Shown here piece after piece: positions 1 to 7,501 of a DNA stretch of 63,569 bases. A program made the position numbers and the translations under genes. The stretch is from Deltaproteobacteria bacterium (GTDB lineage: Bacteria; Myxococcota_A; UBA9160; SZUA-336): the NCBI GenBank assembly GCA_029261895.1, contig JAJDAK010000008.1, positions 1 to 63,569 on the forward strand. Direction: 5' to 3'. Below the pieces are notes generated by a model. The model ran no database searches. It was not told the DNA's origin and worked only from the letters and a program-made list of their open reading frames with translations. The stretch's first letter is position 1, and the number at the start of each line of letters is the position of its first letter.

Positions 1-26
1 ACATTTCCGGCATCCGCCGGAAATGT
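1..26. repeat. Perfect hairpin at left edge
   Basis: Bases 1-11 (ACATTTCCGGC) are the exact reverse complement of bases 16-26, with a four-base loop. It lies beyond the tandem repeat units that follow the stop codon of the minus-strand thiolase gene, so it could help end that transcript. No T-tract is visible, and the window edge hides what follows. The matching repeat at the right end of the window is not followed by this hairpin. Confidence 0.7.
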
Positions 27-36
27 GCAACTTTTT

Positions 37-87
37 AACCAACGTCCCCATTAATTGCAGTTTCAACCAACGTCCCCATTAATTGCA
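37..87 (-). repeat. Two tandem copies of a 23-base repeat
   Basis: Two identical 23-base units lie at 37-59 and 65-87, 28 bases apart. Read on the minus strand each starts with the core TGCAATTAATGGGGACG and continues TTGGTT. The first unit begins directly after the stop codon of the thiolase gene (88-90). The same core occurs at the right end of the window in the opposite orientation. Multicopy intergenic repeats of this size are often REP-like elements mobilised by Y1 (REP-associated) transposases, but no transposase is present here and that origin is inference. Confidence 0.85.
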
Positions 88-1683
88 CTACTTGGTAACG
101 CGGTCCCAGATCGAGCGAAACAGACTCGGCACGTCCCAGCGATCACGAACCAACTGAAAGTAGTGGTCACCGTCATCCTTGACGAGAAATCGCGCGGGGT
201 GTCCAGCGAGCGCGGTTGCAGCGTCCTTCCCCGGTTCCGCCGGCGCATCGAGTTTCGCGAAAACACGGCGGTCTCCCACCGACAACAGTGCCACATGAAT
301 CGGCCCGGGCGCACCGGACGTAACGTAAATCGTCGTTGCAGCCTCAATTTTGGCACGGCGCCCGTGCAGCTTCGCGGGTGGTGCGGAGCGTTGATCTGGC
401 GAAGCTGCATAACGCGGCGGCTCCGACAAATGCGCCGCGATCTCACGCCGGTTCTGCCTGTTCTCAATCAACGTGACATAAACGTTATTTCCTGGGCCGC
501 CGATGGAATGCGCGAGTCCGACCTTCGCATCTTTCACCTGAGCTCTAGGATTCGGGAAGCGCCCCATCAGCTGTAGATAGAGTTCCGCGATCTGAAACAA
601 TCCCGTGCCCCCAACCGGATGGCCACGCGCTTTCAACCCACCCGAAAGATTGACCGGTATCTGACCCTGCGGACCCGTGAGTGGGTTCGCGTAAGGATCT
701 TGCGCGGATTCGCTGCCGCGTTTAGGGCCGATCAACGCGCTCACTGCATCGTCAGCATCGAATAGACCAATGTCGACCATGTTGATCGCCAGCAAACTGT
801 TGAACGCGTCATGCACTTCGGCAACCAAACCCTCGACCGCTCGAATATCCGATATCCCAGCACCGTAGTACGCAAACGCTGCCGCTCGCCGGGTTGCATC
901 GAGTCGCGTCAATTCCTGACGGTCCAGAAGTGAGGACGTATCGGTTGCAGACCCGAGACCCGCAACGCGAACCGCCTGCGGAGCTGCGGTGAGAATAATC
1001 GCAGCAGCCCCATCACAGACAGGAGAACAATCCTTGCGCATGAGCGGTGTAGCCACGGGAAGATTGCGACTCTCGTCAAAGTAAGCTTCCAACGGTTCCG
1101 GTTTCTCGGCGAAAGCCGCCAACGGATTGTCGGCGCCGAAATGATGGGCACGATGCATCAGCCGCGACAGCACATCGGCTACATCGGGCCCGCGAATCTT
1201 TCGCTCTTCCATGAACGCTTGAGTGATCAATGCGATCAGCGCGGGCATGGTAAATCCGAAACGACGTTCCACCGGATCGACCGTCTTCGACATGATCCGG
1301 GTCGCTTCCGCGGTCGCGACGGTTTTCATCCGCTCTCCGGCCAGGACCAACACCGTATCCGCCGCACCCGCGCGAATTTTGAAACATGCTTCATGAAACG
1401 CGGCCGCACCCGTGGAAGATGCGGTTTCTGATCTCACCGCGGGCACGCCGACAAGATGCAGCCGATCCGCGATCTTGGCCGCAATGTTGGCTCGGTTTTC
1501 AAACTCCTCCGAGTCCATGATGCCAATCTGCAGCGCATCAAATGCGGGCGGCTTGATGCCGTCAATCGCGCGCTCGTACGCGTCTCGAAAAAGATCAAAA
1601 ACGCTGCCGAATACTTTTCCCGTGAGATCCACCTTGGTGAGCCCTACGCTTGCGATATAGACTTCTCGACCGCCTCGTTTCAT
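88..1683 (-). CDS. Thiolase-superfamily protein (acetyl-CoA acetyltransferase-like)
   Basis: A 531-residue protein of the SCP-2/archaeal-type thiolase family, which normally condenses or cleaves acyl-CoA. The thiolase core fills about residues 8-410, with HDAF at 291-294 and GHPVGGTG at 354-361. A tail of about 120 residues follows and resembles the extra C-terminal domain of some thiolase-like proteins. At the usual nucleophile site (E-N-A-C-A-S-G in relatives) this protein reads ETASSTG (86-92), so serine 89 stands where cysteine is expected. Classical thiolysis is therefore doubtful; it may act as a degenerate or partner subunit. The ATG at 1683 is 34 bases from the divergent sppA. The stop codon abuts the left repeat array. 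Family is firm, reaction is not. Confidence 0.85.
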   Translation of the reverse strand: MKRGGREVYIASVGLTKVDLTGKVFGSVFDLFRDAYERAIDGIKPPAFDALQIGIMDSEEFENRANIAAKIADRLHLVGVPAVRSETASSTGAAAFHEACFKIRAGAADTVLVLAGERMKTVATAEATRIMSKTVDPVERRFGFTMPALIALITQAFMEERKIRGPDVADVLSRLMHRAHHFGADNPLAAFAEKPEPLEAYFDESRNLPVATPLMRKDCSPVCDGAAAIILTAAPQAVRVAGLGSATDTSSLLDRQELTRLDATRRAAAFAYYGAGISDIRAVEGLVAEVHDAFNSLLAINMVDIGLFDADDAVSALIGPKRGSESAQDPYANPLTGPQGQIPVNLSGGLKARGHPVGGTGLFQIAELYLQLMGRFPNPRAQVKDAKVGLAHSIGGPGNNVYVTLIENRQNRREIAAHLSEPPRYAASPDQRSAPPAKLHGRRAKIEAATTIYVTSGAPGPIHVALLSVGDRRVFAKLDAPAEPGKDAATALAGHPARFLVKDDGDHYFQLVRDRWDVPSLFRSIWDRVTK

Positions 1684-1717
1684 CCTTCGCAGGGTAGACG
1701 GTTTTCAAGGAGAGATC

Positions 1718-3424
1718 ATGCGTGTGGTTCTTGTCATCCTCCTCGCAATCCTCGTAGTCGGATTTGTGGGGGTTTCTTTCTTGGGCTCGGGCCCCGATAT
1801 CGACGAAGCGTCGGTACTCGTCTTAGAACTCAGTGGGGAATTCGAAGAGACGCCGGCGATCGATACGGTGTCGGCGTACTTTGGACGTGGACCCGCAATA
1901 CCTACGTTATTGCTGCAGTTTGAAAAGGCCGCCGCCGATGCGCGGATCCAGGCAATCGTGCTGCATATTCGCCCGCTCGCGCTGGGTTACGCCCGGATTC
2001 AGGAGCTCCGCGATGCGATTATCCGCACGCGTGAAGCCGGTACACCCGTCCATGCGTTGCTCGACATCGCAAGTTTCAACGCCACGCGCGAGATCTACCT
2101 GGCTTCCGCAGCCGACACCATCCATGCGGTACCCGGCTATCTCGGGCCCTTTGCCGGCATCGCGGGACAGTACTTACACCTAGGCGGTTTCTTAGAAAAG
2201 TTAGGGATCGCGGTCGAGTTCGAACGGATCGGTGAGTTCAAATCAGCGCCTGAAATGTTCGCTGAACGCAAGATGAGCGCACCCGCGCGCGAAATGATGA
2301 ACGACTTGCTCGATGGCGTGTTCTCCCAAATCGTCCAAGGTGTCGCGGAAGGCCGTGGCGTTGAAGCCAGTCGCGTTCGCGAATGGATCGACCAAGCACC
2401 GAGCACAGCGGATGAGCTCGTCGAAGCCGGGCTGGCCGATGGACTCGCCCACCGCAAGAACATTCTCGATGCCCTCGAGCTCGGTGATGCCGAAGAAGTG
2501 AGCTACAAAGACTACGTCCGTGTCGATCCGCGCGACCTGGGGCTGCGCGACGGACCCGAAATCGCACTGATCTTCGGTGATGGCACGATCGAATCCGGCG
2601 GGCGACAGCGCGGATTGAAGCGCGGTACGTTCGCATCAGATTCGATTGTCGAGGCGTTGCAGGACGCAGCCGATGACGATGATATCGCGGCAATCGTCTT
2701 GCGGATAAACTCGGGGGGCGGTTCCGCACTTGCGTCAGAACAAATTTGGGATCAGGTGCGACGTATCCGCGAAGAGAAGCCAGTCGTGATTTCGATGGCT
2801 GAAGCCGCGGCGTCAGGCGGGTACTACGTTGCGAGTGCCGCCGACGCGATCGTGGCGGAACCCGCAACCCTCACGGGCTCCATCGGTGTATTTTTCCTAC
2901 GACCGGTGGTTGCGGGGATGTACCAGAAACTCGACATCGGAACCGAGGTCATGACACGCGGCCGCAACGCTTCGATTGCAGGAACCGATCAACCCCTGAC
3001 CGCGGCGCAGCGGAAACGCGCCAGCACGTTCGTGCGCTCCATCTATGACACGTTTTTGGAACGTGTTGCGACCGGACGCGGAACTTCCACCGAAACGGTC
3101 GATCGCTTGGGGCGAGGCCGTGTTTGGCTCGGAACCCACGCACTCGCAAACGGGCTCGTGGATGAGCTTGGAGGGTTATACACCGCCGTTCAACGCGCGA
3201 AAAAGGAAGCCGGGATCGACCCCGATGCCGATCCCGCACGCGTCATCTTCCCGGGCCCCCGCAGCCTTGGGGACCAGCTCAACGAGGTGCTGCGAGGCGA
3301 TTGGGTCAGCTGGTCGGCAGAACGCGTCCTACCTTTTAAAGTACCGTCGATTTGGAGCTTGACCTCACTACCCCAGGAAGGAGAGGTTGCGTATCTGACA
3401 CCGTATTGGATCGAAATCCGCTAG
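1718..3424 (+). CDS. sppA: Signal peptide peptidase SppA, 67K type
   Basis: A 568-residue inner-membrane serine protease that degrades cleaved signal peptides. One N-terminal membrane segment (about residues 3-22) anchors it. Two tandem ClpP-like domains follow, as in E. coli SppA (618 residues). The catalytic lysine is seen in the first domain in EFKSAPEMF (Lys175). The serine is in the second domain in NSGGGSALASE (Ser336), where the usual NSPGGS has glycine for proline. The GSIGVF stretch typical of the family follows. GGAGAG-type spacing (aaggagagatc before ATG) supports the start. It probably leads an operon with the next two genes, which lie 12 bases downstream and then overlap. Confidence 0.93.
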   Translation: MRVVLVILLAILVVGFVGVSFLGSGPDIDEASVLVLELSGEFEETPAIDTVSAYFGRGPAIPTLLLQFEKAAADARIQAIVLHIRPLALGYARIQELRDAIIRTREAGTPVHALLDIASFNATREIYLASAADTIHAVPGYLGPFAGIAGQYLHLGGFLEKLGIAVEFERIGEFKSAPEMFAERKMSAPAREMMNDLLDGVFSQIVQGVAEGRGVEASRVREWIDQAPSTADELVEAGLADGLAHRKNILDALELGDAEEVSYKDYVRVDPRDLGLRDGPEIALIFGDGTIESGGRQRGLKRGTFASDSIVEALQDAADDDDIAAIVLRINSGGGSALASEQIWDQVRRIREEKPVVISMAEAAASGGYYVASAADAIVAEPATLTGSIGVFFLRPVVAGMYQKLDIGTEVMTRGRNASIAGTDQPLTAAQRKRASTFVRSIYDTFLERVATGRGTSTETVDRLGRGRVWLGTHALANGLVDELGGLYTAVQRAKKEAGIDPDADPARVIFPGPRSLGDQLNEVLRGDWVSWSAERVLPFKVPSIWSLTSLPQEGEVAYLTPYWIEIR

Positions 3425-3436
3425 AGGAGGTCATAG

Positions 3437-3856
3437 ATGAAACTCGAAAAGGAGTTCTTCGTTAAGCGCGACCGCAAGTCATTGATCGAAGCGCTTGAGA
3501 AAGACGAGACCTTCGGTGCGCTCTTTCCAGATACCACGGTAAAACGCGTCACCAATCGCTGCGTTGAGACCCTCACACCGTTTCAGCAGCTTGGCCAAGA
3601 TCGCGATATTCGCTTCGTCTTTGATCGTCAGCCTGACGGCAACGTGCGTTTCCACAAAGTTTGCGATGGAAACGTGTGGCGCTCGCTTGAGGGAGAAGTT
3701 CGGCTCGAAGGCAATCAACCCGATCTAACTCGCGTACGGCTTCTCATGCAAGGAACCACCCGCGCCCTGGTTCCGGAGTTCACCATTCGTGGACCGATGC
3801 AGGAGCAGATTCAGACCATGGCGGATTCACTGCGGACCCAATTGGAGCAAGCCTAG
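3437..3856 (+). CDS. START/SRPBCC-like protein (DUF2505-type)
   Basis: A 139-residue soluble protein beginning MKLEKEFFVKRDRKSLIEA. The alternating strands, the 'V.R..' opening and the long C-terminal helix (about 110-137) look like the SRPBCC or START-like helix-grip fold of the DUF2505 group, which binds hydrophobic ligands. No catalytic residue can be named. A strong ribosome-binding site (agaggagg) lies in the 12-base gap after sppA. Its stop codon overlaps the start of the next gene by one base, so the three genes are probably co-transcribed. The function is unknown. Confidence 0.7.
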   Translation: MKLEKEFFVKRDRKSLIEALEKDETFGALFPDTTVKRVTNRCVETLTPFQQLGQDRDIRFVFDRQPDGNVRFHKVCDGNVWRSLEGEVRLEGNQPDLTRVRLLMQGTTRALVPEFTIRGPMQEQIQTMADSLRTQLEQA

Positions 3857-4677
3857 TGGCATTCACCGAGGCCAGTGACGGTACGAAAATATTCTACCGT
3901 GCCGTCGGAACCGGCCCGGTCCTGATCATTTCGAACGCGAGTTTTTCAACGCACCGACACTGGGATGACGCGGCCGCGCGCCTCTCCGACAGCTATCGTG
4001 TCGTCACCTGGGATTATCGCGGCCACGGTCAATCGGACGCGCCGGATGATGACGCACGATTTTCATTGGACCGCGTTGTAGAGGATCTGGCCGAGATTCA
4101 CCGCGCGGTCGCCGACGATGAACCCGCATTCGTCGCCGGGCTTTCCGTTGGCGGAATTGTCAGCATGTCGTATGCGCTCAAATACCCAGATCGGGTTCGG
4201 GCGCTGCTGCTCTGCAATACCGGACCGGGATTCAAAAAAACCGAAGCGCTTGAGCAATGGCAAACCATGCTTGGCAAGGCCGCGGCCAAATTGGAAGAAG
4301 TCGGCATCGATCGCTACCTGAGCGGGCGCCGGGCCAGCGCCGAGTTGCTCGGGCTAAACCCTGACTCGGAGCTCGCACGGGAAGCCCGTGAGGGCATGCT
4401 GACCTCCGACGTCGCGGGGTTGGCGCGTTTCGCCCGCTGCGTCGCGGGGCCGGTTCCCAATCTGGTCGATCGATTGGCAGAGATCCAGCACCCATCCCTC
4501 GTACTCGTCGGGGAACACGATCAGGCGTTCCTACGGGCCTCAGAGGTCATGGCGGCGAAGTTGCCCCATGCCCACCGGGTCGTTCTCAAGGGCGCCGGGC
4601 ACCAGGTCAATATGGATCAGCCGGGTCCGTTTGCAGATGAAATCCGTAGATTTATCAGTAGGTTACAGGAAACATAA
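3856..4677 (+). CDS. Alpha/beta hydrolase (3-oxoadipate enol-lactonase-like)
   Basis: A 273-residue alpha/beta-fold hydrolase. The nucleophile elbow is GLSVGG (about residues 94-99), the acid is in VLVGEHDQAF, and the histidine is in GAGHQVNMDQP, giving a full Ser-Asp-His triad. Overall length and pattern resemble PcaD-type enol-lactonases, but this superfamily changes substrates easily, so only esterase or lactonase chemistry is claimed. It starts at a GTG that shares one base with the stop codon of the preceding gene, which indicates translational coupling. No aromatic-degradation genes lie nearby to support a true PcaD role. Confidence 0.85.
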   Translation: MAFTEASDGTKIFYRAVGTGPVLIISNASFSTHRHWDDAAARLSDSYRVVTWDYRGHGQSDAPDDDARFSLDRVVEDLAEIHRAVADDEPAFVAGLSVGGIVSMSYALKYPDRVRALLLCNTGPGFKKTEALEQWQTMLGKAAAKLEEVGIDRYLSGRRASAELLGLNPDSELAREAREGMLTSDVAGLARFARCVAGPVPNLVDRLAEIQHPSLVLVGEHDQAFLRASEVMAAKLPHAHRVVLKGAGHQVNMDQPGPFADEIRRFISRLQET

Positions 4678-4683
4678 AGGCTT

Positions 4684-4713
4684 TTGACGGCCGGGGGCTG
4701 GCTATGGTCTACT
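4684..4713 (+). promoter_or_regulatory. Possible sigma-70 promoter
   Basis: TTGACG (4684-4689) and TCTACT (4708-4713) are separated by 18 bases and sit about 40 bases ahead of the small membrane-protein gene, in the gap after the hydrolase stop codon. The -35 match is good and the -10 match is weak; a TATGGT at 4703 is an alternative -10 with too short a spacer. Prediction by eye only. Confidence 0.3.
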
Positions 4714-4752
4714 GTGCCTTCGCCGCGTTTGGCGGCCTGAGGAGAAGAATCG

Positions 4753-4965
4753 ATGTCGTGGATTTTCGTGATGATGCTGGCAATGATCGTCGGGTCCATT
4801 CTCACGGAATGGCTCGTGCCCGCCCGTGTGAAGCAATTCGTCGGCGTAGCGGCTTGCTGGATGATGATGACGATCACCATGACCTTTCTTGGCATGGCCA
4901 CGATCGCACTGATTCTTGTCGTCGTAGACAACTACGCGTACGACTTCTCCTTCATTAATCTATAG
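4753..4965 (+). CDS. Small two-helix membrane protein
   Basis: A 70-residue hydrophobic protein with two likely membrane helices, about residues 3-22 and 30-58, the second very rich in methionine (WMMMTITMTFLGM). A good ribosome-binding site (ctgaggagaag) is correctly spaced before the ATG at 4753. I do not recognise a family. It sits alone between the hydrolase and the citramalate synthase with gaps of 75 and 54 bases. It is considered real because of the ribosome-binding site, the clean hydrophobic pattern and the lack of any competing gene. Confidence 0.65.
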   Translation: MSWIFVMMLAMIVGSILTEWLVPARVKQFVGVAACWMMMTITMTFLGMATIALILVVVDNYAYDFSFINL

Positions 4966-5019
4966 CGCGGACCTTGGCGGATCGAGCGACCGCCGGGTGC
5001 GGTCCGTTACACTGGTCCC

Positions 5020-6576
5020 ATGCCTGTTAAGTCTACGATTGAAATCCTCGACACCACCCTGCGTGACGGGGAACAAACGCCCAACGTCTCCTACACGCCA
5101 TCCGAGAAGTTCCAGCTCGCGCAACTGCTCCTGAAAGACGTTCAGGTCAGTCGGATCGAAGTCGCGCAGGCAAGGATTTCGGAAGGCGAGGCAGAAGCGG
5201 TTCGACGCATTACCGCGTGGGCGCGAAAATCTAAGCTCGCGAATCGCGTCGAAATCATGGGCTACGTGGACGGCAAGATCAGTGTTGACTGGATCGTCGG
5301 CTACGGCGGCAAGGTGATCAATCTGCTGACCAAAGGATCACGTGATCACTGCGAGAAGCAGCTCCGAATGACCCCGGAGCGGCATTTCAAAGAGATCGCC
5401 GAAACCATTCGCTATGCGCGCCGCCGAAATCTCGTCGTCAACGTTTATCTCGAAGATTGGTCCGGCGGCGTTCGAGGCAGCTTTGACTACGTCTTCGCCC
5501 ATGTATCGAATCTGACCAGCTTGGGGGTAAAGCGGATCTATTTGCCAGACACGCTGGGAATTCTGGACCCCGAGTCGACACATCGCTACGTCACATTGAT
5601 GACGCAAACTTGGCCCGATCTACATTTTGAGTTTCACGCCCACAACGACTACGGGCTCGCCGCAGCGAACTGCTTAGCTGCAATCAATGCCGGTGCCCGC
5701 GGCGTGCATACCAGCGTCAACGGCATGGGCGAACGCACCGGAAATACCCGCCTCGCCGAAGTCGTCGCATGCGTTCACGACATGACGAAATATCGTACGA
5801 CGGTGAATGAGCATCGACTCACGGCGGTCAGTGAAATGGTGACGACGTTCTCGGGCAAAGCCATCGCGGATAATACACCCGTTGTGGGCCGCGACGTCTT
5901 CACACAGACTGGCGGGATTCATGCGGATGGCGACGCGAAAGCGGATCTCTACGCCAACAAGCTACTCCCCAAACGATTCGGCCGGCGGCGCTCCTATGCG
6001 CTGGGCAAAATGTCTGGCAAAGCATCACTCGATCAAAATCTAAAAAAGCTTGGCATCAAACTGATGCCCGAGAACCGCGACCTGGTGCTCAAGCGCATCG
6101 TTGAACTCGGAGATAAGAAACATACGGTCACTGCCGAAGACCTGCCGCTCATCATCGCTGATGTACTCAAATCCCCGCGTGAACAGACCGTCCGCATCGA
6201 GAAGTATGAGATTAACTCGTCGACGGAGAAGCCACCCAATGCCAGCCTGAGCGTGAGCTTTCAAAATGAAACGGTTTCCGCGGCTTCGGATGGCGACGGT
6301 GGCTACGACGCATTCATGCGCGCGCTCGCGAAGGCCACACGGAAATTGGGGCTCAAGCTACCCACACTTGTCGACTATAAAGTTCGAATTCCACCCGGGG
6401 GGAAATCTGGCGCGCTGGTCGAGACAGTGATCACCTGGCAGAAGACTCCCAGGTCGGAACCGTTTTCAACCCTTGCGGTGGATCCCGATCAAACGGCAGC
6501 CGCCGTTACAGCTACTGAGAAAATGCTCAACCTGATTGCGACCCAACAGATTGCGACCCCACGCGGTCAGGGGTGA
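5020..6576 (+). CDS. cimA: (R)-citramalate synthase, Leptospira CimA type
   Basis: A 518-residue DRE-TIM enzyme with a C-terminal LeuA-type regulatory domain (about 400-510). The start ILDTTLRDGEQTPNVSYTP, the NLLTKGS stretch, NVYLEDW and HFEFHAHNDYGL follow Leptospira CimA closely rather than ordinary isopropylmalate synthase. Arg15, Asp16, Glu145, His206 and His208 match its catalytic and metal residues with a one-residue offset. Leu103 and Tyr143 match residues that select pyruvate; the third (Leu81 in Leptospira) is Met80 here. The reaction would be pyruvate plus acetyl-CoA to (R)-citramalate, the first step of threonine-independent isoleucine synthesis. The regulatory domain suggests isoleucine feedback. 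An isopropylmalate synthase role cannot be fully excluded. The next gene starts four bases after the stop. Confidence 0.85.
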   Translation: MPVKSTIEILDTTLRDGEQTPNVSYTPSEKFQLAQLLLKDVQVSRIEVAQARISEGEAEAVRRITAWARKSKLANRVEIMGYVDGKISVDWIVGYGGKVINLLTKGSRDHCEKQLRMTPERHFKEIAETIRYARRRNLVVNVYLEDWSGGVRGSFDYVFAHVSNLTSLGVKRIYLPDTLGILDPESTHRYVTLMTQTWPDLHFEFHAHNDYGLAAANCLAAINAGARGVHTSVNGMGERTGNTRLAEVVACVHDMTKYRTTVNEHRLTAVSEMVTTFSGKAIADNTPVVGRDVFTQTGGIHADGDAKADLYANKLLPKRFGRRRSYALGKMSGKASLDQNLKKLGIKLMPENRDLVLKRIVELGDKKHTVTAEDLPLIIADVLKSPREQTVRIEKYEINSSTEKPPNASLSVSFQNETVSAASDGDGGYDAFMRALAKATRKLGLKLPTLVDYKVRIPPGGKSGALVETVITWQKTPRSEPFSTLAVDPDQTAAAVTATEKMLNLIATQQIATPRGQG

Positions 6577-6580
6577 GACT

Positions 6581-7501
6581 TTGCTGAAGCGGGGGTGGGT
6601 TATTTTACTGGCATGCGCGATTTCCGCGTGTGCGTCCGCGCCTGAAACGAATTCACGATATGGCGCAACAGAGAGTATTCTCGAAGTCGTCTCCGTCTTA
6701 CGACTCCATATTGGCGACGACACCTATCGCTTTCCCCCGGCACGGGACTTCACTGGCAAGAACGTGTATCGCACCACACTCAATCGCTTGGAGAGCCTCG
6801 AGCAAATTCACGATAAGAAGTTCAGCTCGGGGTACCTGATCGATGTCATCTTATTTGCGAAAGCCCGAGCGCTTGAGCGGCTCGCAGAATTTGAGGTCGC
6901 CGGACAGTACTACAAACGTGTCACGGATCTTGATTCGCCATTGCGAGCCGCTGCGCGCATCGGCGAACAGGTTTGCAAACACCTAAACAATGCCGCTGCG
7001 ATGCAGCCGGAATCGGGAATCGATCCAAGCCGTGCGATGGCACTATACGATAAACGCCGCGCGCTTTTAGAAAAATTGGTCACAGAGGTCAAGGACACGC
7101 ATTACGAGATCGTCGCGCTTGAAGAGCTGGAACGCGCCGACCGCGAACGGGCGGAACACTTCGGGGCGCGTGCACGCTTGGATTCATGGCTCGAGATCGT
7201 TGCGCTGCAGCAGTACCAACATTTGGTGCAACGTCACAAACTGAGCAAATTCCGCAACCGACACCTTCTGGACCTCGGCGATCTCTATGCCGCTCTATCC
7301 CGTGAATACGTGCAACGGAACCGTCCCTCTTCGCTGACGTTCGATCCGGCAACATTCGACGAGTATTCATTTGGCGCAACGCGACTCTACGAATCGGTCA
7401 CTCAGCAAGATGGGGCCATCGAAAAAATCGAAGCCTCACGCAAGCTCGAAGCGTATCTCGCGTTCACCCTACAGGTTCACGATGAGAAGTTACCCCGTTA
7501 G
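6581..7501 (+). CDS. Lipoprotein with helical-repeat body, first of a pair
   Basis: A 306-residue predicted lipoprotein. I chose the TTG at 6581: it follows a GGGGTGA ribosome-binding site and gives a compact signal peptide (LKRGWVILLACAISAC) with lipidation cysteine 17. An upstream TTG at 6536 would add 15 residues and overlap cimA. The mature protein is almost entirely helical, with TPR-like segments (for example residues about 80-130) and many paired Ala/Leu/Glu stretches. I do not recognise a family. The next lipoprotein gene overlaps its 3' end by 20 bases, so the two are likely made together and may form one complex at the membrane. Confidence 0.75.
   Translation: MLKRGWVILLACAISACASAPETNSRYGATESILEVVSVLRLHIGDDTYRFPPARDFTGKNVYRTTLNRLESLEQIHDKKFSSGYLIDVILFAKARALERLAEFEVAGQYYKRVTDLDSPLRAAARIGEQVCKHLNNAAAMQPESGIDPSRAMALYDKRRALLEKLVTEVKDTHYEIVALEELERADRERAEHFGARARLDSWLEIVALQQYQHLVQRHKLSKFRNRHLLDLGDLYAALSREYVQRNRPSSLTFDPATFDEYSFGATRLYESVTQQDGAIEKIEASRKLEAYLAFTLQVHDEKLPR

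Noticed and set aside
1..26. Left-edge hairpin as an intrinsic terminator of the thiolase gene
   Set aside because: No T-tract follows in the visible sequence and the edge cuts off the context; left as an inverted repeat only.
4966..5019. Leaderless promoter (TACACT) for the citramalate synthase gene
   Set aside because: The -10-like element is well placed, but no -35 element lies 15-19 bases upstream.
5020..6576. Ordinary 2-isopropylmalate synthase (leuA)
   Set aside because: The N-terminal half follows Leptospira CimA, including pyruvate-pocket residues, and not the classical LeuA start.
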